A stretch of 64,000 bases of DNA. It comes from Closterium sp. Naga37s-1. Its lineage: Eukaryota > Streptophyta > Zygnematophyceae > Desmidiales > Closteriaceae. Below the pieces are notes generated by a model. The model searched no databases, had not been told where the DNA came from, and saw only the letters and a list, made by a program, of their open reading frames with translations. The position numbers and the translations under genes were made by a program. The DNA lies in assembly GCA_947471745.1 (NCBI GenBank), contig CANJKZ010000932.1:186001-250000 (forward strand), given 5' to 3'. The stretch's first letter is position 1; each line of letters starts with the position of its first letter. Below, one piece after another: positions 1-11,729 of this stretch.

Positions 1-356
1 CAGGACGGGCCAGCGACGGGCCGGGACGGGCCGGGACGGGCCGAGACGGGCCGGGACGGGCCGGGTCGGGCCGAGACGGGCCGGAACAGGCCGGGACGGG
101 CCAGCGACGGGCGGCACGGGGCCGTAGTGGGCGGCTAAAGCAGGGCCGCGACGCGTGGCGACGGGCCAGCGACGGGCATCTAAGGGCCGGGACGGGGCCG
201 GCTGAGGCAGGGCCGCGACGGGCCAGCTAGGGAAGGGCGCGCGACGGCGCAGGTAAGGCAGGCCCGAGGCGCGCTTCGGGCAGGGCAGGAAAAAAAATTT
301 TCTCGTGGTGGGCCCTAAAAAAAACGTTCCCACGAGGGAACCTGCTCTGAATACCA
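1..356 (-). mobile_element. GC-rich leader of a minus-strand family 1 copia element
   Basis: Read on the minus strand, this is the untranslated leader directly downstream of the 5' LTR at 357-484. It opens with an initiator-Met-type primer-binding site (about 343-356, reading TGGTATTCAGAGC). It then has an A/T-rich patch and about 280 bases of degenerate repeats built on GACGGGCC/GGGACGG words. The leader at 63693-64000 has the same plan: LTR, primer site, the phrase GGGCCCACCAC, then GACGGGC-type repeats. The element runs off the left edge, so gag and pol are not visible. There is no coding potential here. Confidence 0.75.
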
Positions 357-484
357 TGTTAGAATCAGGAACGGAATGAATGAACTAGAAAGCAGGTGGG
401 TACAAGTAGGAAACCTAAAAGTGTTGTACCCTATATGAACTACCCTACTACAGCCTAGATAGACTATAGCATATAAGTTTGACA
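357..484 (-). repeat. 5' LTR of family 1 (short-LTR copia), minus strand
   Basis: This 128-bp LTR reads TGTCAAACTTATATGC at its start and ends in CTAACA on the minus strand, giving the TG...CA termini. It is clearly related to the LTRs at 31841, 37212, 37549 and 63562, sharing the GGCTGTAGT-GGGTAG core, the GGGTACAAC word and CTTGTACCC. A primer-binding site follows at 356 downward, which fixes it as a 5' LTR. Confidence 0.85.
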
Positions 485-978
485 GGTGAGTGGCTCTGCT
501 CGTTCTTCGTTCACTGGGGGTGTTTCTAACTTTCCCCTAGAGATCCTGGAGGATAGGCAATTCGAGCGTGGTTTCCTTGTGGCCGCTGTTCCTCATCTCT
601 GCGCCATGCTGCTTGCCCGTGAGGGGGATCCAGACGCCCTTGACATCCCCACCCCTCGCACTCACACGGAGGCGGTCGCGGGACCTTACGCCCCGTACTG
701 GATAGCAGCTGAGGAGGCAGAGATGGCATCTTATAGGTCCACAGGCACCTACGTCAACGTCGTCTGTGGCATGTGGCTCTATAATGTGAAGAAACTGCCT
801 GGATAACTGCTGGTGTTCAAGGCGCACTACGTGGCGAGAGGCTTTAGTCAGCGAGAGGGGGTAGACTTCTTCCAGACCTTCGTTCCCACCCCAAAGATAA
901 CCACTCTTCGGGCGTTGCTGCACATTGCAGCCCAACGCGACTACAAGTTGCACTCCTTGGACTTCTCTACAGCGTTTG
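485..978 (+). pseudogene. Family 1 copia reverse transcriptase remnant (N-terminal part)
   Basis: The translation holds the start of a Ty1/copia RT domain: words such as LEDRQFERGF, YRSTGTYV, YVARGFSQREGVDFFQTF and LHSLDFSTAF match the family 1 pol at 35290-35760. The fragment lies between a minus-strand LTR ending at 484 and a plus-strand LTR starting at 979. It is therefore a piece of an older element hit from both sides. It is broken, carries no catalytic YVDD, and is a fossil. Confidence 0.85.
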
Positions 979-1092
979 TGTCAACATATATTTTATATGT
1001 GTTGTTTAGGTAAGTCTAGGTGTTACATTCCTATTTCCTAGGGTTTGCTATATCTTGTTGTGCCTTGTCTTCACCCGTTTAGACTCTCGACA
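979..1092 (+). repeat. First LTR of a doubled LTR-leader, family 1b
   Basis: This LTR of about 114 bp begins TGTCAACATATATT and ends CTCTCGACA. It is followed at once by TGGTATAGAGC, a variant initiator-Met primer-binding site. It resembles the LTRs at 1592-1721 and 7082-7211 (TTTGCTATATCTTGTTGT in all three). It sits inside older RT sequence. Confidence 0.85.
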
Positions 1093-1591
1093 TGGTATAG
1101 AGCACTAAGTTCCTATGGGCCCACCACCCCGTGCCCCGACTTAGCCCGTAGCGCCCTAATGCCCGAAGCGCCCCGTCATCCCACCTGCCCTGAGCACGTC
1201 ACCCGTTTAGCCCCGCGCGGGTCACCTGTTTTGCCGAGCGCCACCTGTTTAGCCCCGCGCGCGTCATTCGTTTTTCCCCGCGCATCATCCGTTCTCTGCC
1301 CTGCGCGTAGCTCGCCAGCCCGCTAGCGCGCAGCAGACGCACGATCGCGCGCAGCTGTAGCTGCACGTGCAACCGCGCGCACGCGCAGCCAAAGCCGTAC
1401 GCTCACCAGTCTGTTAGCTGCGCCCGCTGCCCCACCCATTGCCCGTTCTTTGCCCCGCGCCCCACCTGTCGCCCGTTTTCACCTTGTCAACCGCCGCCCC
1501 ACCTGTTCCCGCAGCCCCACCAGTTCCATTGACCCATTAGGTCCCGCCTCCCCACCCGTACACAGCTTCCCCACCCTTTTTTGGAGCCCCA
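1093..1591 (+). mobile_element. Family 1b leader, first copy
   Basis: This C-rich leader starts with a primer-binding site and GGGCCCACCAC, then many CCCGTAGCG, CACCCGTTTAGCCCCGCGCG and CAGCAGACGCA words. The same words in the same order occur in the second leader at 1722-2286. The two LTR-plus-leader blocks therefore duplicate one another head to tail. No coding region is visible. Confidence 0.75.
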
Positions 1592-1721
1592 TGTCAATAT
1601 ATACTTTATATGTTTAGTTAATGTTAGAATAGGTGTAACATTTCCTATTTGTTAGGCTTTGCTATATCTTGTTGTACCTTCTTTTTCCTTAGTCAATTCT
1701 TCACCCATTGAACTCTCAATA
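1592..1721 (+). repeat. 5' LTR, family 1b
   Basis: A 130-bp repeat starting TGTCAATATATACTTTATAT and followed by the primer site TGGTATAGAGC. It pairs with 7082-7211, and the alignment by eye shows scattered differences, so the insertion is not recent. Confidence 0.9.
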
Positions 1722-2286
1722 TGGTATAGAGCTAGATGATTCCATGGGCCCACTGCCATCTAGCCCGTAGCGCCTTAATGCCCGAAGCGCTCAGTCACCC
1801 CACTAGCTCGTGCGTCACCCGTACTGTCCCGAGCGCGTCAACCATTTTGCCCCGTGCGCGTCACCCGATTAGCCCCGCGCGTCACCCATTTTTTGCCCCG
1901 CACCACACCTGTTTTCTGCCCCGTGCGTAGCTCGCCAGCCCGCTAGCTCGCAGCAGACGCATGCGCACGCGCAGTCGTAGCCGCACGTGCAACCGTGCGC
2001 ATGCGCAGCCATAGCTGCACGCACGCGCACCTCGTTAGCTGCACTCGCCACCGTTTTTCCACTGTCAACAGCTGCCCCACCCGTACCAGCCCGAGCTGCT
2101 GCCCCACCCATTCTAGTCACCTCACCCTGAATCAGCCGCCCCACCCGGTACTCACCACCGCACAGAACCGCGCAGAACTGCACAGAACGGCACTCCACCT
2201 CACTGCACCACCCAGTACCTCACTCTACCACACCAGAATCCACCTGAGCGTGCCCAATCACTCCTCTCGCACCAGAGCCGCTAGCC

Positions 2287-2870
2287 ATGGCTACTTCTCG
2301 TGTTCTCATGTTCGATCCTGAGGGTAGGCTGGTAGACTTCCCAGGATGGCTCCGCAAGCTCAAGCTTTTCCTAGGGAGTCGGATTGAGAACGACGTCCGC
2401 CTGCTTGACCATGCCACGGGCAAGCTCGTGGCCCCGAAAGAGCTCGACCCCCTAGGTTCCTCCCCGTCAGACGAGGAGGAAGCTCGCTTTGAGAAGCTGC
2501 AGCTGGCGGCCAGTCGGTGGGCGGCGCAGGACGATGCTACTGTGCTCGCTATCACCGACCTCCTGCCCCTGACAAAGCAGCAGCACTTCGAGCAGAAGGT
2601 GATGGCCAAGGGCCTGTTTGATGCTATCATCAAACGTTATTCCACCCCAACCACTGCGTCCATCCGCCGGCTTGTACTGCCCTTCCTGTTTCCTGACCTG
2701 CCCTCGTTTCACCGCGTCCCTGATCTTGTGCTGCACTTGCGCTCGCTTGATGCCCAGCTCCGTTCTGCCGCCCCTCATGATGCCCTACTTGCCGCCAAAC
2801 CCCCCCCCCCTCCCCCCTCCCCCCTCCCCGAGGTGGATGACACTGTACCTGCTGTCCACCCGCCTCCTTG
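2287..2870 (+). pseudogene. Family 1 gag, N-terminal part
   Basis: The frame opens MATSRVLMFDPEGR and carries the words FPGWLRKLKLFLGSR and LLPLTKQQHFEQ. This is the layout of plant copia Gag N-terminal domains (UBN2/DUF4219 group), where a short binding segment precedes helical Gag. It ends in a proline run. The ATG lies about 550 bases after the primer site and is a natural gag start. The zinc-knuckle half of Gag is not visible, so it is a remnant. Confidence 0.75.
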
Positions 2871-3853
2871 ACCGCTTTGCCACAGCCCATGACCACTTTC
2901 TCACCGTCTAGGTCACCCGTCCTTCCCGCGTCTCAGTAGGATGGTATGTCACCGCCTGGTCTCAGGTCTCCTAGAGTCGTTCGCTCCGCTTTCCTGCTCG
3001 CTTGCGCCGCAGTGCACTCCTTGCGTCGAGGGTCGGCAGCGCGCTGCCCCTCACTCCTCCTCGTTCCCCCCGACCACGCCCCCCTTAGAGACCCTGCACT
3101 TGGATGTCTGGGGCCCGTCCCCGGTCCTTGGTCCACGTCAGGAGTGCTTCTTCCCGATTGTGGTGGACGACTTCTCCCGCTTCACCACGGAGTTTCCCTT
3201 GCGACGGAAGGCCGATGTGCCAACCGTCCTAGAGTCGTGGCTACTAGCGAGGGGCGGCGCCGTGGGCCTTCGTGGACTCCGTCTACACTCGGACCGTGGT
3301 GGTGAGTTTGACTCCACTCGTTCGTCGGCGTTCTGTGGGGCTGAGGGGATTGTCCATTCCTACACGCTACCAGCCTCTCCATAGCAGAACGGGGTTGCTG
3401 AGCGACGCATCGGCCTGGTCATGGAGGTTGCTCGTTCCTCCATATGCCATGCCGGTGCACCCTAGTTCATGTGGCTCAAGGCCATCCGCTACACCACACA
3501 CCAGCTGAACCTGTGGCCCAGTGACGCACGGCCACGGGTGACACCGGTCTTCCTCTGGACAGGGTCTCGAGGTGTTGCCGCTGACTACCGAGTCTGGGGC
3601 TCCCTGGCTCACGTTAGCGCCCCTAGCGTGAACAATTAGTCTTCTCGCACCCGTGCCTGCGTCTTTCGTGGTTTCCCCCTGGACGCACCCGGCTGGAATT
3701 TCTACGACCCGCTCACCTACCGGTTCTTCAGTTCCTAGGACGCCACTTTCGATGAGTCGGTCTGTTACTACAGGAGTCGTCCCCACCGAGGTTCTGAGGC
3801 CTTTTCCCCCCCACTGTTCCTCACCCCGGTGCCACCCCCAGTCGCCCCGGTAG

Positions 3854-3874
3854 CCCCCCCCCCCCCCCCCCCCC
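3854..3874 (+). repeat. Poly-C homopolymer (21 C)
   Basis: A run of 21 cytosines lies in the decayed linker between integrase and RT of the 1592-7211 element. Proline codons are common at this place in family 1 (PPPPPP in the copy near 33890), so it is probably an expanded proline stretch. Confidence 0.9.
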
Positions 3875-6800
3875 TCGCGTCCTGCACAGACAGGTGTGTC
3901 GCACGTCACTCCGCAGTCGTCTCCCCCGCAGCGCCCAGTCCCTGTCGTGTCTGGTGGTGCAGGAGGTGCAGCTGTGGAGGGTGAGGGTACTAGGGCTGCT
4001 GGAGCTGGTGGTGCCGGCTTTGGGGGTGCATGGGGTGTGGGCGTGGAGACCCCTCATATGGAGGACACAGCTGCCTCGAGTCTGCGCTCTTGCCCTGCCT
4101 CACCCCCTGGCTTCCCATCCTTCACACAGTTCCCTCCTCGTTCGCGTCTACAGTAGGTTAGTGCGGAGCCTGGGGGTGATCCTGCGGGAGGTACTGGAGG
4201 CACTGAGGGGGTCGTTGGCGGAGGTTCTGGTTCTGGGGGTGCTGGAGCAGGAAGCATGGGCACTGCGATGTCTACACCGCGCACTGTACGTTTCCTGACT
4301 CGTGTGCAACGTCTTGACCGGTTGGAGAGGGAGGAGAGGGAGCACTTTGAGAGGGCACGACAGCAGTAGCAGCAGTAGGCGCAGTCTCAGTCGCAGCATC
4401 TGGAGAGTGTAGAGGAGGAGCCACAACCACAGCAGGAGAGAGTAGAGGAGGCGAGGAGCCACTGGAGCAGGTGCAGCCACTGCAGAAGAGAGTAGAGGAG
4501 GATTCATGCTCGCAGCAGGCGAGGGTAGAGCAGGACTCCCGGCCGCAGCGGCAGGTGCGACTGCAGCCGCAACAAGAGAGAACAGAGGAGTCACAGGTGT
4601 AGCAGTAGGGACAATTGTCATCGTAGCAGACGCCAGAGGAGGCTGAGCGGCTGCGGCGGGCGACCTGCCCGACCCAGCACCTGCACGCTTTGTTCGTGGT
4701 CCCCTACCATCCCCTCATGTTCCCCCTGTCGAGTCTCTTTCCTCGTCCCCGTGGACTTGTCGTTCTCCTCGCAGTCGTGCTGTGTCCCCAGAACCCCGTT
4801 GGTCTCGTTACCGTGTAGACGACCCGTTTTACCTTGTTCTCCGCTCTCGTGTTCCACCTCCTCCGGTCCTACCACAGCCTCTTGAGTCGTCCCTCACTGT
4901 GTTTCCCGACACATTGTCCGACTACCTCCGTGCCTCCTGACCTGTCGTCTCCCGTGTTTTTTCCGCGTTAGTCACTCACCCGACAACACCTCTGTTGTCA
5001 GTCACAACTCTTGTTACCAGTATCGCTGGCTTTGCCTCTTCTCACCGCCTTGACTACGCCGCTCACCTTCTGAGTGGCCCTGATCGTTCTCCGTCTTTTG
5101 TAGGTGCTCCTGGATTTCCCCTGGGGGTCCTCGAGGACAGGCAGTTCAAGCTTGGTTTCCTTGCGAACGCTGTTCCTCATCTCTGCGCCATGCTGCTTGC
5201 CCCTCAAGGGGATTCGGACGACCTTGAAATCCCGATCCCTTGCAATCACGCTGAGGTGGTCTCGGGACCTTGGGCCTCGTACTGGATAGCAGCTGAGGAG
5301 GCAGAGATGGCATATTATAGGTCCACAGGCACCTACGTCGACGCAGTCCCACCACCTGGGACGAACGTCGTGAGTGGCCGATGGCTCTACAAGGTGAAGT
5401 GGCCACCTGGATCACCACCAGTGTTCAAGGCGCGCTATGAGGCAAGAGGCTTCAGTCAGCGAGAGGGCGTAGACTTCTTCCGGCCTTTCGCTCCCACCCC
5501 GAAGATGACTACTCTTCGGGTGTTGCTGCATATTGCAGCCCAGCGCGACAACGAGTTGCACTCCTTGGACTTCTCAACCACGCTCCTTCAGGGGAGCCTG
5601 CACGAGCAGATCTGGCTGCGTCGCCCGCCAGGCTTCACTGGCTCTTTCACACCTCGGACCCAGTGGTAGCTGCGTTGACCGGTCTACGGCCTGCACCAGG
5701 CTCCACGTGAGTGGCAAGACACACTTCACTCAACCCTTGTAGCGCTTGAATTCTTTCCGTCGTCTGCCGACCCGTCACTGTTTGTCCGCCGTGGCTCGAC
5801 CCCATTCTTTGTCTTGGTCTATGTTGACGACCTCATCTTCGCCACTCCTGACCGACGCGCGCTGGCCTCCGTGAAGGAGGAACTGCAGAGGAGACATACT
5901 TGCACTGACCTTGGTGAGCTGCAACACTACCCTGGCCTGCACTTCACTAGGGGCAGGGCAGCTCGCACCATTACGCTGACGCAGTCGCATATGGTGGAGC
6001 AGATCCTCACGCGGTTTCACTTCTCGTTCTCCAAGGTACAGCCCACCCCTCTTGCTGTGGATCATGGGCTCACGGCTCCACCTTCGGACGAGTCATTTGA
6101 GTTCAGTGGTCCATATCCTGAGCTAGTGGGTTGTCTCATGTACCTGATGACCTGTACTCGCCCAGACCTAGCTTACCCTCTTAGCGTCCTTGCGCGCTTT
6201 GTTGCACCAGGGAGACACCGTCCGTCTCACTGGTACGCTGCAAAGAGGGTGGCGAAGTATGTGGCGAGTACATCAGGCATGTGACTTGTCATTTGAGGGA
6301 AGCAGCCAGTTACACTCACAGGTTACTCGGACTCGTCGTGGGCTGACGACGCGGAGACGCGTTGATCTACACAGGGGTACTCCTTTAGCCTCGGGATAGG
6401 TGCTGTTTCGTGGCGGTTGACTTGGGAGTCGTCCGTCTCCGGTTCTAGCTGTGAGGAAGATGTGTACGCTGCGGCCATGGCCGCTCAGGAGCTTCGCTGG
6501 TTGACGTTCCTCCTCACTGACCTTGGTGGGCGGCCTCGCTCTCCCCCAGTCTTGTTCGCCGACAACAGGTCTGCTGTCCTGTTATGTGAGGAGCCCTGAC
6601 TGGTTGGGAAGGCAAAGCACTTCCAGCTTCGTTACTTCCTTCTGCGTGAATTGCAGCAGCGTGGCCAGGCTTGCGTCGTTTGTGTGGTCTCTGAGGCCAA
6701 CACTGCAGATATCTTCACCAAGGCGTTGCCGCCTTGTGACCACCAGCGTTTTTGCACCCAACTTGGCCTTGTGACTGACCGTCCTCACCTGCTTACGTAG

Positions 6801-7081
6801 AGATGCTTTGTCCTGCTTGTCTTGTACGCTTGCATCCCCATATATTTGCTTTATTCCTGCATGTGGACATGCCTTGTGGCCCGTTGCTTTCTCTCGGAGT
6901 TGTGGTGACTTTGAGCTCCACCCTGAGATTTGTATTGTTATTGTGGACTGGTCTTGTAACCCTTGCATGTTCTTGTTGACTGATCCTGTGACCCTTGCTC
7001 TCAAATTGTATGTGTCCTTGAGAACCACCCTGAGATATGTCTTGCATTCCACAGGACACCGTCACCTTGACTATGGGGGTG

Positions 7082-7211
7082 TGTCATCATATAATTTAGA
7101 TGTTTAGTTTATGTTAGTCTAGGTGTAACATTTCCTATTTGTTAGGGTTTGCTATATCTTGTTGTGCCTTCTCTTTCCTTCGTCAATTCTTCACCCGTTC
7201 AACTCTCGACA
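7082..7211 (+). repeat. 3' LTR, family 1b
   Basis: Starts TGTCATCATATAATTT directly after the polypurine tract CTATGGGGGTG and ends CTCTCGACA. Same length (130 bp) as its partner at 1592. Confidence 0.9.
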
Positions 7212-7259
7212 TCCTCTGCAGTTCCTCCTTCACAGAGGCTAGTGTGTGTCGGCCAGGAG

Positions 7260-8277
7260 TGTTGTGCCAAAGCACTATAGTGGCACGGTCATCGCACTCC
7301 CATTCTGCCTACAAGCCTGCTCAGCTTCTGGAATTTCGTGGGAAGGTGCTTCAACATGTGTTCTTCAAACCCTCATAGTTTCAGAACGTTTGAAGCAGTT
7401 TACAAGGCATGGAAACATTTTTAGTTTCAAGACTTATGGCTTCCCGGAAGTGTGTGTTACTCTTCTTTGGTAACACCCGAGATCACCATTTCGGCTGCTG
7501 ACTCATCTACCAAGCTCTGATTGGTCTGAACATTGGTGTGGCAGTACTTTGCCGTGTTGTGAAGGTGGTCACCGAGTTTCAGGACCACCCAGCATCGGAG
7601 CAGCACGTGACAGCTGTCGAAAGTTACTGTTCCGTAGTCATGGTGCACTGTTGGCAGCATTTCCCTTGCCACCCTTTCATTGTTGTCCTGCCAATGGTGC
7701 AGGGAGAGAGAATGAGACAAGAAGTACAGGTGGTCAATTGGGACTCTACCACCCTCCTTTTTGAGAAGTGTGGTCTTCCTGGAAGCAGCTTTCAAGAGGG
7801 TGCAAGTGGGAAGACAAGCTGACTCATGGTTGGCTTGACTCACTATTGGTAGCCTTGAGTACAGCTTTGAACATCCAAGTGTGGTTGGCTTTGCTGACCT
7901 AGCTAGGACGTTTACCATCCTTCTCTAGACTTTCTCCCCTAGGACTCAACCTTCTTTGAGTTCCCAGGATGGTCCCAACCCCTTAAGAGTCCCCTAGGCA
8001 ATGTTGTACTCACCTCTTCCTTGCATCAATGAAACTACACGTTTTCAGCCAAGCTTACGTTTTCATTCACTGCGTAGCACATACACCTCTGATGAAAGCA
8101 GCAAATATACCGTTGGAAAGCAGACACATGAATCTAACTGCCCTCTAAGTTTCAGCCTCGTATGTTACCCGACCTGATCGTGACGGCGTTTTCAACAGAG
8201 GCAGTTCGGAGTTATCAGATTCTGCTTAGGCGGTTTCAAGGGCATCCGCGACCCCTAAGTGGATCTAGACTATAACA
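7260..8277 (+). repeat. 5' LTR, family 2 (1,018 bp)
   Basis: Begins TGTTGTGCCAAAGCAC and ends GACTATAACA, followed after two bases by a primer site. An inverted repeat GTGCCA/TGGCAC (7264-7269 and 7281-7286) sits at its start. An open frame of about 94 codons (7538-7822) lies inside and recurs in the other family 2 LTRs. Confidence 0.92.
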
Positions 8278-8317
8278 AGTAGTATCAGAGCCGGTTCTTC
8301 TCTGTTCCTGGGTCAAT

Positions 8318-10126
8318 ATGGAGGCTGAAGGTTCTGCTCCAGATGGTCCTAGTGGCAGTGGTGGCGTGAGAGGCGCTGGGGAAGCAGGAAGAGGCGTTGC
8401 AGGCGGATCTGCACCAATAGCATCCGTTTCAACACCAGCCAAGGATGATGTGAAGGCATTCAACCTAGAGAAGTTCTCTGGGGAGAATTGGGCATCATGG
8501 AGCTTCATGATGGAGCTTCTATTTAACCATTATGGGCTGCTTGAAGTGATGGATGGAGAATTGAAGAGGCCTGCGATCTAAGGAGCGACCAAGGAATGGG
8601 ATCGCCGATCCAAGGATGGGTTCTTCCTTCTCTCTCAATGCCTCTCATCCAACCAGCTGCACCATGTCAAGCATCTCATCAAGGATATCCAGTGTGGTCC
8701 CAAGGCATGGAAAATATTGAAGGATGTCCATGCCCCCAGCAGCGAAGCGATGGTGGTGGTGCTCGAACGACAACTCCATGCGGTGAAGATCAACGAGGGT
8801 GATGCCGTGCAAGGAGCGTTCGATCAACTCCGGGACCTCTATGTGAAGCTCTCAGCTGCTGGTGTGGACTACCCTGAGAATATCAAGTGCTACAAGGCTC
8901 TCTCCCTGCTGCCGGAGTCGTGGGGCCCCTTGGTGGTCAACCTCAATGGCATGAAGGACTCATGGTCCCTTGAGTGGATTCATGCTCAAGTCCTTCAAGA
9001 GGAGTTTCAGAGGAAGGAGCTGACTGCCGCTGCAGGTGAAGGTGGAGGCTCTGCCTACGGCATAAAAGGGTTCAAGGGACGTGGCAGAAAGAAAGGCAAG
9101 GCCAAGGAAGGCTCTGGAGGGGAGCAGTATTCGGGAGGGAAGCGTAGCAACAAAGGAGGCAAGCGGTTTGGCGGCAAGTGTTGGTATTGCCATGTGGAAG
9201 GTCACCCGTGGTTGAAGTGTCGCAAGCTACCTGATGGTTGGAGGCCTGGTCAGCCATCAATTGAAGGCTCTAAGGGTGTTAATGGAGCTATGGGAGAAGG
9301 TATGGGCAGTGAGGAGGGCGATGGAGGTGCCGGCGGACATGGCGGCATGTTCTATCATGTAGGAGAGGCATGCTCCGAGGACATGGTTGTACCGGCCAGC
9401 AAGGTTGCTCTTCACCGCTCCTCCCATTGGGTCATCGACACGGGAGCCTTCGTGACCATGACGAACCGAGAGGATCTGCTGGATGAAGTCAGGCCATCAA
9501 AGGCAGCCACTGTCGTTTCAGCTACCGGCCAAGTTGTACCCGTGCGTGGCGAGGGGAGAGCCATGTTTATGTGTGCAGATGGGAGGCTTGTGGGGCTGAA
9601 GCGTGTTCTTCTTGTCCCTGGACTATGTGCCAACCTTCTCTCTACCAAGGCATTGAGTGAGGCAGGGATGAAGATGGAGATGATGGGCACAAAGGTGTTC
9701 AAGGCAACTCTGGATGGGCGTGTGTTGTGGGACCTCCGAAGTGGCAAGGACATGCACCGGTCCATGTGGGAGATACTGGTGCTGCCATGGAAGGAGGCGG
9801 CTGCGCGCTTGGCTGCTGAGGCTGTAAGAGGAGGGCATGCAAGCCACGTAACCAGTGGAGGAGGTGGTGATGGCAGTGATGGTGGGCTGCTTGTGCATTG
9901 GGGGGGTGCGCTACCAAGTGTAACTCCTAGCACGGGTGAGACGGATTGGCTCACCACACACCGTCGCTTTGGCCACGTGGCGCTACCTCAGTTACATCAG
10001 CTGTTTAAGGAGGAAAGAGTCAAAGGGCGGAGGATAAAGGGGGATCCCAAGGAGGTGGGCTCTTGTGAGACTTGCTTGACCAGCAAGTTCTCACGGTTTC
10101 CCTTCCATTCAGTGGTGAGGCAGTGA
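8318..10126 (+). pseudogene. Family 2 gag-protease-pre-integrase region
   Basis: Gag shows LSLLPESWGPLVVNL and a Gly/Lys-rich tail ahead of the zinc knuckle CWYCHVEGHPWLKC, which would bind genomic RNA. An aspartic protease core DTGAF follows. Then comes the pre-integrase segment with THRRFGHVALPQLHQLF and SCETCLTSKFSRFPF, which carries the His/Cys ligands of the integrase zinc finger. The order fits a Copia polyprotein. It is broken and treated as a fossil. Confidence 0.85.
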
Positions 10127-11729
10127 AGTGACCCGGTGGAGGTTGTGCATGTGGATCTTGTGGGGCCCATGAAGGTGAAGGGAGATGGAGGGGCCCTGTA
10201 TTCCATGACTATGGTGGATGATTACACAAGGCTCACATGGTCTTTCCACTTGCAAAGAAGAGTGATGCTGCAAAAGGTCATCATTGAAGAGTGGCTGCTC
10301 ATGGTGGAGCGAGAGAGCGGCAAGCGGGTGAAGGTGATTCGTAGTGACCGTGGTGGGGAGTTTTTGGGAGCGGAGTTCCGAAGCTGGTTGAAGCAGCATG
10401 GCTCAAGCAGCAGCTCACCATGGCCTTCACCCCTCAGTCCAACGGCGTGGCAGAGAGAGCAAACCGGACCATCATAGAGGGCGGGAGAACGATATTGGTA
10501 GACTCGGGTCTACCCTTGTGGTTCTGGCCCCTCGCTATTCGTCATGCTACCGTCATCAAGAACCGGGTGTTGACTCATGTGGGAGATCGGCATTGGGTCC
10601 CTATGGAGAAGTGGAGTGGCAAGAAGCCCCTGGTGGATATGCTTCGTGTCTTCGGGTGCATGGGGATGTGCTGAAGGGGAGGCAGCAGATGTGGAAGGAG
10701 TACTGCAGCAAGGGGAGGCCCCTGTAGCTGAGAGAGGTGACACCGAGGAGGAGGTGCAGCAGCCTACACCATCCCCTAAGCTTCCACCTAGGCGCACAAC
10801 CCAAGGGAAGCGTGATGCTGTCCGTGGTGGAGCCAAGGAAGGAGTAGCTAAGGAGAGGCCCAAGAGAGCTGCCCACCCAAGGGATTTCCTCAAGTATGAA
10901 AAGCTTGGGGGTCCCAAGGCATTGCTGGTCTAGGAGGAGGAAGATGAGGAGGAGAAGGGAGCCGAGGGGGAGATGGAGCAGATTTGTTGCTTTGGTGTCA
11001 ACTTACCTCATGAGCCGGCGTCAATGGAGGAAGCTCTCGCTGGAGATGATCAAGAGGCATGGCCGGCTTCAAGAGAGGATGAGTTCCAGAGCCACATGGA
11101 GAATGAAACGTGGACCCTTACCAATCTGCCCCCAGGAAGGAAGGCATTGGACTGCGCGTGTGAAGACCGATGCGGAGGGGAGGTTGGAGAGGCGCAAGAC
11201 AAGGCTTGTGATCAAAGGCTTTCAGCAAAGGGAGGGGATTGACTTTCAAGAGGTGTTTGCTCGTGTTGCCAAGGCTCCTACGCTCCGGTTGAGGCTAGCA
11301 GCCGCTGCCATTTGTGGCTGGAAGGTGGGGCAAATGGATGTGAAGACGGCGTTCCTCTATGGCGTGGTAGATGAGGAGATCTACATGAAGCAGCCAGAGG
11401 GGTATGATGATGGGAGCGGGTGTGTTTGCAGGCTCAACAAGGCCATCTATGGCCTCAAACAAGCTCCAAAATGCTGGTATGCAAGGATGGTGGAGGCGTT
11501 GGAGGCTCTTGGCTTCAAAGTTAGCGGGTGCGACGAGAGTCTCTTCATGACCGAGGGGGAGGAGGAGAAGGTATTTCTCCTTGTCTACGTCGATGACATC
11601 CTCCTCTTCTCTCCATCCCTGGAGAGGATCAAGGAGGTGCAAGGGAAGCTGAAGGAGACCTTTCAATGCAAGGCCCTTGGACAAGTGGGGTATTATTACC
11701 TTGGTCTTCACGTGGAGCGGGACGAGGTG

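Larger units (their letters stand above)
1592..7211 (+). mobile_element. Ty1/copia element, family 1b, decayed
   Basis: A 5.6-kb element bounded by 130-bp LTRs (1592-1721 and 7082-7211). Parts in order: primer site 1722-1733; C-rich leader to 2286; N-terminal gag 2287-2870; integrase 2990-3800 (HSDRGGEF and GVAERRIGLVMEV words); a variable linker 3800-4990; RT about 5000-6300 (FVLVYVDDLIF); RNase H about 6410-6790; 3' untranslated part; polypurine tract CTATGGGGGTG 7071-7081. The integrase-RT-RNase H order is that of Copia. Gag and protease are much reduced and the frame is broken many times (more than ten), so this is an old fossil. The flanks CCCCA and TCCTC do not match as a target duplication. 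Confidence 0.88.
7260..11729 (+). mobile_element. Ty1/copia element, family 2, 3' part missing
   Basis: Parts: 5' LTR 7260-8277; primer site about 8280-8292 (TAGTATCAGAGCC); gag from 8318 (MEAEGSAP, then FNLEKFSGENWASW) with zinc knuckle CWYCHVEGHPWLKC near 9180; protease VIDTGAFVTMT near 9430; GAG-pre-integrase and integrase 9950-10660 (VHVDLVGPMK, RSDRGGEF); RT about 11030-11729 with YGLKQAP and YVDDILLF (about 11585). It stops where a family 4 LTR fragment begins at 11730, so RNase H and the 3' LTR are absent. It is broken about five or more times. Copies of the same family lie at 18265-21210 and 52392-57953. Confidence 0.9.

Noticed and set aside
1-300. GC-rich start considered as rDNA spacer or telomere-like repeat
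   Set aside because: It lies directly downstream of an LTR and primer-binding site on the minus strand and matches the leader plan at 63693-64000.
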